A stretch of DNA of 64,000 bases from CADEDH01 sp963732695 (GTDB lineage: Bacteria; Actinomycetota; Acidimicrobiia; Acidimicrobiales; SZUA-35). The stretch spans positions 1 through 64,000 of the forward strand of contig CAVTAP010000012.1 of the NCBI GenBank assembly GCA_963732695.1, written 5' to 3'. A program made the translations under genes and the position numbers. Of this stretch, positions 45,336-51,957 are shown one piece after another. Each line of letters opens with the position of its first letter. The first letter of the stretch is position 1. The notes beneath the pieces were generated by a model, which had not been told where the DNA came from, made no database searches, and saw only the letters and a program-made list of their open reading frames with translations.

Positions 45336-45568
45336 CCCCAGTCGGTCCCCGAGCGGCCCCGCCGGCCCCGGATGTCGCCCCGGCGCAGGAGGAACAGACC
45401 GATCACGCCCAGGCCGACGAACGCCAGCAGGATCAGGGCCAGGTTGACCAGCCCGATCACGATGTGGATGGCGAGGCGGGCCACGATCAGGGTGAGCACG
45501 GCCAGTCCGGTACCGACCAGCAGGATCACGGGTAGAGGGACCCTGGAATCGGACTGCGGCGCCATCAT
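45314..45568 (-). CDS. small two-helix membrane protein
   Basis: An 84-residue protein with two membrane helices (PLPVILLVGTGLAVLTLIV, then IVIGLVNLALILLAFVGLGV) and a basic C-terminal tail (RRGDIRGRRGRSG). It is antisense to the last 22 nt of the glycerate kinase gene and divergent from groL, just upstream of the CIRCE element. The hydrophobic pattern supports a real gene; no family recognised. Confidence 0.65.
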   Translation of the reverse strand: MMAPQSDSRVPLPVILLVGTGLAVLTLIVARLAIHIVIGLVNLALILLAFVGLGVIGLFLLRRGDIRGRRGRSGTDWGQPGGSR

Positions 45569-45592
45569 CTCACCGTACCCCGGCGTGTGGTG

Positions 45593-45619
45593 TTAGCACT
45601 CGCGACGGTAGAGTGCTAA
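45593..45619. promoter_or_regulatory. CIRCE operator
   Basis: A perfect TTAGCACTC-N9-GAGTGCTAA inverted repeat (45593-45601 and 45611-45619) lies 69 nt before the groL ATG. This is the binding site of the heat-shock repressor HrcA. The spacer is GCGACGGTA. Confidence 0.97.
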
Positions 45620-45687
45620 CACCCTTTGCGTCACGCATACGTGAACTCAACCACACCCTGAACCGACACCTTGGAGGTCGTCACCTG

Positions 45688-47316
45688 ATGGCGAAGACCA
45701 TTACGTTCGAAGACAATGCCCGGCGCAAGCTGGAGGCCGGCATGAACACCCTGGCCGATGCGGTCCGGGTCACACTCGGCCCCAAGGGCCGGAACGTGGT
45801 GCTGGCGAAGAAGTGGGGATCCCCCACGATCACCAACGACGGTGTCTCGATCGCCAAGGAGATCGAGCTGGAGGATCCGCTGGAGCGGATCGGGGCCGAG
45901 CTGGTGAAGGAGGTGGCCAAGAAGACCGACGACGTCGCCGGCGACGGCACCACCACCGCCACCGTGCTGGCCTGGGCCATGGTGCGCGACGGGATGAAGA
46001 ACGTGGCCGCCGGGGCCAACCCGATGAGCCTCAAGCGGGGCATCGAGGCCGGGGCCGAGGCTGCGGTCGAGGCCATCCGGGGCATCGCGGTGGAGGTCGA
46101 CGACAAGGAGCAGATCGCCCAGGTCGCCTCGATCTCGGCCAACGACCGCACGATCGGCGAGCTGATCTCCCAGGCCATCGACAAGGTGGGCAAGGACGGC
46201 GTGGTCACCGTCGAGGAGTCGAACACCTTCGGCATGGACCTCGAGTTCACCGAGGGCATGCGGTTCGACAAGGGCTACATCTCGCCCTACTTCATCACCG
46301 ACACCGAGCGGATGGAAGCGTCGCTGGACGACCCCTTCATCCTGTTCGTGGGGTCGAAGATCAGCTCCGTCCGTGACCTGGTGCCGATCCTGGAGAAGGT
46401 CATGCAGGGCGGCAAGCCGCTGGTGATCATCGCCGAGGACGTCGACGGCGAGGCCCTGGCCACGCTGGTGGTCAACAAGATCCGGGGCACCCTCAACGCC
46501 GTGGCCGTGAAGGCCCCCGGCTTCGGCGACCGCCGTAAGGCGATGCTGCAGGACATGGCCATCCTCACCGGCGGCCAGGTGATCCTGGAGGAGGTCGGCC
46601 TCAAGCTCGATTCGATCGGGATCGACCTGCTGGGCCGGGCCCGCAAGGTCACGATCTCCAAGGACGAGACCACCATCGTCGACGGTGGCGGCGACGAGGC
46701 CGACGTGAAGGGCCGGATCGAGCAGATCAAGGCCGAGATCGAGAACACCGATTCCGACTACGACCGGGAGAAGCTCCAGGAGCGCCTGGCCAAGCTGTCG
46801 GGCGGTGTGGCCGTGCTCAAGGTCGGCGCCGCCACCGAGGTGGAGCTGAAGGAGAAGAAGCACCGCATCGAGGACGCCGTCAGCACCACCAAGGCCGCCA
46901 TCGAGGAGGGCATCGTGTGCGGTGGCGGGGTCACTCTGCTCCGGGCCCAGGAAGCGGTGTACGCCGCGGCCGACAAGCTCGAGGGCGACGAGGCCACCGG
47001 TGCCCGCATCGTGGGCCGGGCCCTGCAGCAGCCCCTCCACCAGATCGCCCTCAACGCCGGCGAGGACGGCGGTGTGGTGGTCGACGCCGTGCGCAACCTC
47101 AAGGGCTGGAACGGCTACAACGCCGCCACCAACGTCTACGAGGATCTCAAGGCCGCTGGTGTGGTCGATGCGGCCAAGGTGACCCGGTCGGGCGTGCAGA
47201 ACGCCGCCTCGATCGCCGCCCTGTTCCTCACCACCGAGGCCGTCGTGTCCGACGCCCCGGCGAAGAAGGCGGGCGGTGGCCACGGCCACAGCCACGACCA
47301 CATGGACGACTTCTGA
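45688..47316 (+). CDS. groL: chaperonin GroEL
   Basis: A 542-residue Hsp60. It has MAKTITFEDNARRKLEAGMN, DGVSIAKEIELEDPLERIGA, the ATP-site DDVAGDGTTTATVLAWAM, and the signature AAIEEGIVCGGGVTLLRA. The C-terminus is GGGHGHSHDHMDDF, histidine-rich in place of the GGM tail, a feature of the stand-alone actinobacterial GroEL copies. No groES is adjacent, so GroES must be encoded elsewhere. The CIRCE element indicates HrcA control. A strong terminator follows the gene, which is therefore a single-gene unit. Confidence 0.97.
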   Translation: MAKTITFEDNARRKLEAGMNTLADAVRVTLGPKGRNVVLAKKWGSPTITNDGVSIAKEIELEDPLERIGAELVKEVAKKTDDVAGDGTTTATVLAWAMVRDGMKNVAAGANPMSLKRGIEAGAEAAVEAIRGIAVEVDDKEQIAQVASISANDRTIGELISQAIDKVGKDGVVTVEESNTFGMDLEFTEGMRFDKGYISPYFITDTERMEASLDDPFILFVGSKISSVRDLVPILEKVMQGGKPLVIIAEDVDGEALATLVVNKIRGTLNAVAVKAPGFGDRRKAMLQDMAILTGGQVILEEVGLKLDSIGIDLLGRARKVTISKDETTIVDGGGDEADVKGRIEQIKAEIENTDSDYDREKLQERLAKLSGGVAVLKVGAATEVELKEKKHRIEDAVSTTKAAIEEGIVCGGGVTLLRAQEAVYAAADKLEGDEATGARIVGRALQQPLHQIALNAGEDGGVVVDAVRNLKGWNGYNAATNVYEDLKAAGVVDAAKVTRSGVQNAASIAALFLTTEAVVSDAPAKKAGGGHGHSHDHMDDF

Positions 47317-47349
47317 TCCGTCCCACCGTCACGGTGTGAACATCTGACA

Positions 47350-47377
47350 GGGAGCGGCCCCTCCGGGGGCCGCTCCC
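47350..47377 (+). terminator. Rho-independent terminator after groL
   Basis: A 12-bp perfect stem GGGAGCGGCCCC / GGGGCCGCTCCC (47350-47361 with 47366-47377), loop TCCG, followed by CGTCGTTTCG, 33 nt after the groL stop. The T-run is short. Confidence 0.75.
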
Positions 47378-47450
47378 CGTCGTTTCGCCGGGAAGGCCGC
47401 CGGTGGCGCCCGGGGTGGAAGGTCGGGGGTCGGGGGCCAGGATGGGGGCC

Positions 47451-47951
47451 ATGAGCGCACCGGAGCTGCACCCTGCCCTGTCCCCACTGGCCCCCCTGCT
47501 GGGTACGTGGGCCGGGCCGGGCTCGGGGTCATACCCCACGATCGAGCCGTTCGAGTACGTGGAGGAGATCACATTCGGCCACGTGGGCAAGCCGTTCCTG
47601 GCCTACGGGCAGAAGACCCGGGACGCAACGAGCGGGCTGCCCCTGCACGCCGAGACGGGCTACTGGCGCCCCGCCGGCCCGGGCCGGCTGGAGGTGGTGC
47701 TGTCGCATCCCAGCGGCCTGCTCGAGCTCCAGCTGGGCTCGATCGACGGCGGCTCGGCCGGGGGTGGCGGCGCCGTGATCGACCTGCGCTCCTCGGCCGT
47801 GGTGGGCACGCCCACGGCCAAGCCGGTCACCGAGGTCCACCGCCGGTTCGAGCTGAGCGACGACGGCCAGGTGATCCGCTACGACCTGTCGATGGCCGCC
47901 ATGGGCCAACCCCTCACCCATCACCTCCACGCCGAGCTACGCCGGGTCTAG
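47451..47951 (+). CDS. nitrobindin-family haem-binding beta-barrel protein
   Basis: A 166-residue FABP-like nitrobindin (formerly DUF1794). It has the family signature LLGTWAGPGSGSYPTIEPFEY, then EEITFGHVGKPFLAYGQKT, and the C-terminal haem-ligand segment GQPLTHHLHAELRRV. These proteins bind ferric haem and isomerise or scavenge peroxynitrite and NO. ATG 47451 is used; ATG 47442 would add three residues. It lies upstream of fdhD and hemQ, on the same strand but not tightly linked. Confidence 0.92.
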   Translation: MSAPELHPALSPLAPLLGTWAGPGSGSYPTIEPFEYVEEITFGHVGKPFLAYGQKTRDATSGLPLHAETGYWRPAGPGRLEVVLSHPSGLLELQLGSIDGGSAGGGGAVIDLRSSAVVGTPTAKPVTEVHRRFELSDDGQVIRYDLSMAAMGQPLTHHLHAELRRV

Positions 47952-47983
47952 GGTGTGCCGGGGCCAGCTCCTAGGCTGGTGGC

Positions 47984-48793
47984 GTGGCCCGCTCCCGTAG
48001 CGACTCGGTACTGACCCGGCGGTTCGACGCCGCCGGGATCGGCGATCTCGGCCGTCGGCCGGAGGAGCTGATCGTGGAGGAGCCCCTGGCCATCCGGCTC
48101 GACGACGTCCAGGTCGGCTCCACCATGCGTACCCCGGGGCACGATTTCGAGCTGGCGGCCGGCTTCCTCCACACCGAGGGCGCCCTGGCCGGGGTCCCGA
48201 TCACGGGCATCCGGTACTGCGGCACCGGCCCCGCCATGGAGAGCGAGTTCAACGTGGTGTCGGTCGACACCGGCGGCCAGGCCCCCGCTCCCACCCCCCG
48301 CCTCGGCTCGACCACCTCGTCGTGCGGCATCTGCGGTAGCGAGGCCATCGCCGAGCTCACCGAGCGGCTCCGGGTGCTGGGGGCCTACGAGCCGTGGGAC
48401 GTCGGCTTTCTGGCCTCGCTGCCCGACCGGCTCCGCTCCCAACAACCCCTGTTCGACGCCACCGGCGGTGTGCACGGCGCTGCCGCCGTCACCCGGTCGG
48501 GCGATCTGGTGGTGGTGCGGGAAGACATCGGCCGCCACAACGCGGTGGACAAGGTGGTGGGCCGGCTGCTGCTCGACCGGCGCCTGCCGGCCACCGACCT
48601 GGCCCTGGTGGTGAGCGGGCGGGGGTCGTTCGAGATGGTGCAGAAGGCGTGGGCCGCCGGGTTCACGGCATTGGTGGCGGTGTCGGCCCCGTCGGCCCTG
48701 GCCGTGGCCACCGCCCGGCGGGCCGGCCTGACGCTGGCCGCCTTCGTCCGCAACGGCACCGCCAACCTCTACAGCCCCGACCACCTGGTCTGA
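47984..48793 (+). CDS. fdhD: formate dehydrogenase accessory sulfurtransferase FdhD
   Basis: A 269-residue FdhD, which passes sulfur from a desulfurase to the molybdenum cofactor of formate dehydrogenase. It has DDVQVGSTMRTPGHDFELAAG at the front, the redox pair TSSCGICGSEAIAEL (CxxC), ATGGVHGAAAV and EDIGRHNAVDKVVG. It starts at GTG 47984, 32 nt after the nitrobindin stop. The formate dehydrogenase itself is not in the window. In many bacteria that enzyme is a selenoprotein, which would fit the Sec MerB-like gene at 10.5 kb. Confidence 0.95.
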   Translation: MARSRSDSVLTRRFDAAGIGDLGRRPEELIVEEPLAIRLDDVQVGSTMRTPGHDFELAAGFLHTEGALAGVPITGIRYCGTGPAMESEFNVVSVDTGGQAPAPTPRLGSTTSSCGICGSEAIAELTERLRVLGAYEPWDVGFLASLPDRLRSQQPLFDATGGVHGAAAVTRSGDLVVVREDIGRHNAVDKVVGRLLLDRRLPATDLALVVSGRGSFEMVQKAWAAGFTALVAVSAPSALAVATARRAGLTLAAFVRNGTANLYSPDHLV

Positions 48794-48799
48794 GCCGCC

Positions 48800-48846
48800 A
48801 ACCTTGTCGAGAAATGCGGCTCCGGGCCGTATTCGTCGACAAAGTT
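48800..48846. repeat. long imperfect inverted repeat between fdhD and hemQ
   Basis: AAC-C-TTGTCGA (48800-48810) pairs with TCGACAA-A-GTT (48835-48846), and inside it AATGCGGC pairs with GCCGTATT around a TCCGG loop. Together this gives a hairpin of about 20 bp with one mismatch region. No T-run follows. It may be the fdhD terminator, an interspersed palindromic repeat, or an operator. Confidence 0.65.
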
Positions 48847-48878
48847 CGGCGCCGTGTCGCGATTCGTACACTGGGTGC

Positions 48879-49562
48879 ATGACTGAACCGGCCGTCCCCG
48901 CCCAGGGCCTGGGAGTGCTGCACCTGTTCTACAAGCTGACGCCGCTGGCCGACCGCCACGCGGTGCTGGCCGGCCTGAAGGCGTTCGCCACCGAGGGCAA
49001 CCAGATCGTTACCGTGGCCACGCTGGGTCACAAGGCAGACCTGGCCGTGATGGGCCTGGGGGCCGACCTGTGGCGCCTCCGGGAGCTGCAGACGGCGCTC
49101 GACCAGGCCGGCCTGGAACTGGTCGACAGCTATCTGTCGCTCACCGAGCTGAGCGAGTACGCCGCCGGGGCGCCCGAGGAGGCCAAGCAGGCCCGCCTGT
49201 ACCCCGTGCTGCCCCCCGAGGGGAAGCAGGCCTGGTGCTTCTACCCCATGAGCAAGCGGCGCAACGCCGACCAGAACTGGTTCACCACCCCGTTCGAGCG
49301 GCGCACCGAGCTGATGCACGAGCACGGGGTGTCGGGCCGCAAGTTCGCCGGCCGCCTGGTGCAGCTGATCACCGGGTCCACCGGGCTCGACGACTACGAG
49401 TGGGGTGTCACCCTGTTCGCCCAGAAGCCCGACGACCTCAAGGAGGTCGTCTACACCATGCGGTTCGACGAGGCGTCGGCCGTGTTCGCCGAGTTCGGCC
49501 CGTTCTACACGGGGATGGTGGCCGAGCCGGAGGTAGTGCTCGACCGGGTGGGCCTCGTCTGA
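48879..49562 (+). CDS. hemQ: coproheme decarboxylase HemQ (chlorite dismutase family)
   Basis: A 227-residue ChdC that carries out the last step of the coproporphyrin-dependent haem pathway. It shows LHLFYKLTPLADR, the catalytic Tyr in WCFYPMSKRRNADQNW, and the haem ligand His in RRTELMHEHGVSGRKFAG. It ends DEASAVFAEFGPFYTG, then a long Val-Glu tail, normal for the family. ATG 48879 is supported by the family N-terminus. Other hem genes are not in this window. A nitrobindin and a formate dehydrogenase factor lie upstream. Confidence 0.94.
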   Translation: MTEPAVPAQGLGVLHLFYKLTPLADRHAVLAGLKAFATEGNQIVTVATLGHKADLAVMGLGADLWRLRELQTALDQAGLELVDSYLSLTELSEYAAGAPEEAKQARLYPVLPPEGKQAWCFYPMSKRRNADQNWFTTPFERRTELMHEHGVSGRKFAGRLVQLITGSTGLDDYEWGVTLFAQKPDDLKEVVYTMRFDEASAVFAEFGPFYTGMVAEPEVVLDRVGLV

Positions 49563-49671
49563 CCGGTGCTGGTCCCGGGGCTCCGCCCACGGCATGGTGA
49601 ATCGGCGGGCAAATCCGCCGGTCGGGGTCGGCTGGCTCGCACCGGGCGTGATCGGCGCCTACCATTGATCA

Positions 49672-50125
49672 ATGGCCCCTGGGGACAGTTCGCGGCCGCT
49701 TCCCCACGACGACGAACCCGTCGCCGTGGACGGCACTGATCCGACGTCTATCGACGCGGCCGAACCGGCCGATCGTGAACCTGTGACCGCCGCCGAACCC
49801 GCCCTCGTCCTCGACACGGATCCCGCCGCCGAGGCGGAGCTGGGAGGCGTCGCCCCCACCAACGGGACCGAGCCGGTGCCCGCCGCGGCGGCCGCCGATC
49901 CTGAGTCGGTAGCCGAGCTCGCGTCGGAACCGGCCCAGGTCGAGCCGGCGACCGTGCCTGAGCCGGCGGCCGAGCCCGAGGCCATCGTCGCGGCCGAGCC
50001 CGAGGCCATCGTCGCGGTCGAGCCCGAGGCCGTCGTCGAGACCGAGCCCGAGGCCGTCGTCGAGACCGAGCCCGAGGCCGTCGTCGACGACCGAGCCCGA
50101 GGCAGTCGTCGAGGCCGGGCCGGAG
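49672..50125 (+). pseudogene. N-terminal acidic part of the S1 protein, frameshifted
   Basis: From ATG 49672 an acidic, Glu/Pro/Val-rich stretch of about 150 codons (DGTDPTSIDAAEPADREP, then AVVETEPE repeats) runs in frame 1. At about 50087 one extra base in the fifth 24-bp repeat unit shifts it out of frame with the S1 domains. The sixth and seventh units continue the same repeat in the frame of the downstream ORF. Read across the shift the protein would be about 560 residues. On its own this frame runs into a basic tail (RARGSRRGRAGANGGD) of no family. Confidence 0.7.
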
Positions 50126-50149
50126 CCAATGGTGGAGATCGAGCCGGAA
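49981..50149 (+). repeat. 24-bp tandem repeats coding for an acidic tract
   Basis: Seven units of 24 bp (49981, 50005, 50029, 50053, 50077, 50102, 50126), each coding A-[IV]-V-[AE]-x-E-P-E. Units 3 and 4 are identical; the fifth has 25 bp owing to one inserted base. The last two units are more diverged. Tandem copies this alike are prone to slippage. Confidence 0.9.
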
Positions 50150-51358
50150 CCGGCGGCCGTCGACGTCGAGACGGAGACGGTCACCGAGACCGGGGCCGAG
50201 GCCGAGGCGGAGTCGGCGCAGGTCGAGACGGAGCCCGCGGCGGTGGAGGCCGTCGCCGAGGGCGAGCCGGTTGTCGCCGTTGAGGGCGGAACCGAGCCGG
50301 AGGGGGCACCCGACGCCGAGGCGGGAGCGCCGCCCACGCCCGGGGCCAAGCCGCCGGCGCCGGCGGTGAAGATCGTGGAGGGCGTGGTCATCTCGGTGTC
50401 GGCCGAGGAGGTGGAGCTCACGCTCGACGACGGCCGCCCGGCCGTGATCAGCCGCCGCAACTTCGGCCCCGACAACGAAGACCCCACCACCGTGCTGTCG
50501 GTGGGCGACCGGGCCTTCGGCGCCAAGCTCACCCGGGAGGACCCCAAGAAGCGGGTGGTGCTGTCCCGGGCCTGGGCCCTCAAGCTCAAGGCGTGGGACG
50601 GGATCACCGAAGCCGCCGCCCAGAGCCGTACGGTCACGGCCAAGGTCGTGTCGGCCGGGGCCAAGGGCGTCGTGGTCGACGCCGGCGGCGTCCGGGGCTT
50701 CGTGCCCACCTCCCACCTGGAGCTGGAGGCGGTGCGGGACCTGTCGCCCTACGTCGGCCAGTCGCTGGAGCTGAAGGTGCTGGAGGCCGATCCCATGCGG
50801 GAGCGGCTCGTGCTCAGCCGCCGGTCGCTCCTGCTCAAGGAGAGCCGCCGCAAGGCGCAGGGCATGCTGACCACGCTCCGCCCGGGCGACCGGGCCACGG
50901 GCAGGGTCACGTCGATCACCGACTATGGCGCCTTCGTCGACATCGGCGGCGTGAACGGTCTGGTGCACCTGTCGGAGCTGTCCTGGCAGCGGGTGCGGCG
51001 AGCGGCCGACGTGGTGACGTTGGGCGACGAGGTGGAGGTGGTGGTGCTCGACGTCAAGGCCAAGAAGCGCCGGATCAGCCTGTCGATGCGCCAGACCCGC
51101 CCCGATCCCCTGTCGGAGCTGCAGGTGGGCGAGATCCGCCGGGGCCCGGTCACCCGCCTCGTCGATTTCGGGGCCTTCGTGGCCCTGGGCGACGTGGAGG
51201 GTCTGGTGCACCTGTCGGAGCTGGCCGAATACCGGGTCTCGACCCCCGACGAGGTGGTGGCCCCGGGCGACGAGGTGGGGGTCAAGATCCTCTCGGTCGA
51301 CACCCGCCGCCGCCGCATCGAGCTGTCGATCCGCCAGGCCGCCGAGTTCGGTGGGTGA
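50129..51358 (+). CDS. S1 RNA-binding domain protein
   Basis: A 409-residue open frame with four S1-like domains: a diverged one near residues 80-150 (VEGVVISVSAEEVELTLDDG), a second near 165-235 (TVTAKVVSAGAKGVVVDAGG), and two clear ones with ITDYGAFVDIGGVNGLVHLS and LVDFGAFVALGDVEGLVHLS. It resembles ribosomal protein S1 but has an acidic N-terminal tract. S1 domains bind single-stranded RNA. The ATG at 50129 lies within the last repeat unit and is probably not the original start (see the frameshift upstream). It may still start internally, as the S1 domains are intact. Confidence 0.85.
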   Translation: MVEIEPEPAAVDVETETVTETGAEAEAESAQVETEPAAVEAVAEGEPVVAVEGGTEPEGAPDAEAGAPPTPGAKPPAPAVKIVEGVVISVSAEEVELTLDDGRPAVISRRNFGPDNEDPTTVLSVGDRAFGAKLTREDPKKRVVLSRAWALKLKAWDGITEAAAQSRTVTAKVVSAGAKGVVVDAGGVRGFVPTSHLELEAVRDLSPYVGQSLELKVLEADPMRERLVLSRRSLLLKESRRKAQGMLTTLRPGDRATGRVTSITDYGAFVDIGGVNGLVHLSELSWQRVRRAADVVTLGDEVEVVVLDVKAKKRRISLSMRQTRPDPLSELQVGEIRRGPVTRLVDFGAFVALGDVEGLVHLSELAEYRVSTPDEVVAPGDEVGVKILSVDTRRRRIELSIRQAAEFGG

Positions 51359-51405
51359 GCAGGCCCGACCACGTGATCGGCCGGCTGTGATGGCAGGCTG
51401 TAACG

Positions 51406-51936
51406 GTGGACGGCTCCCCTGAACGAACCCCGACGCCTCCGGACGAGGGCGCGGCCGCCCTGGCCCGCTACGGCGAGGCGTTGACCGTGGCGGTGGAGGC
51501 CGCGCTCGGCCCGTGGATGGTGGCGGCGGCCGACGCCCGGCTGCCGGCCGGGCTGGGGCCGGCACAACGGGCCGACGTCGATCGGGCCCTCGCCGAAGCG
51601 ACCGACCGGGCCGTGGCCGACGTCGGCGCCAAGCTCCGCCAGCTGCTCGCCCTCGACCTCGACGACCAGTGGACCAACCCGTTGTCGATCATCCGTCGGG
51701 CCGTCGCCTACCCCACTGCGGTGCTGGCCGCCGCCGGTGCCCCGCCGGTGGCCCGCGACGACACCGACGCCGCCCTCCACCCCGACGACGTCTACGGGCT
51801 CGTGCCCCTGGCCTTCGCCGACCTCGGCCCCGAGGTCCACCAACGGGGCCTGGAGTGGGGCGCGGCCAAGGCCCACGTCCACCTGACCCGTCGTCGGGCC
51901 GCCGGGGCCGCCGGCCAGGCCGCCCCCGCCCGGTAG
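51406..51936 (+). CDS. conserved hypothetical protein
   Basis: A 176-residue soluble protein, Ala/Asp/Arg-rich, with a helical core (GEALTVAVEAALGPWMVAAA, then QWTNPLSIIRRAVAYPTAVL). It starts at GTG 51406, between the S1 gene and glnD, 21 nt before the latter. No family recognised. The AYPT/LGPEV segments and the mix of charged and hydrophobic positions look like a genuine conserved protein. Co-transcription with glnD is likely. Confidence 0.7.
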   Translation: MDGSPERTPTPPDEGAAALARYGEALTVAVEAALGPWMVAAADARLPAGLGPAQRADVDRALAEATDRAVADVGAKLRQLLALDLDDQWTNPLSIIRRAVAYPTAVLAAAGAPPVARDDTDAALHPDDVYGLVPLAFADLGPEVHQRGLEWGAAKAHVHLTRRRAAGAAGQAAPAR

Positions 51937-51957
51937 CGGGGAGGAGAGAGCGCAGCC

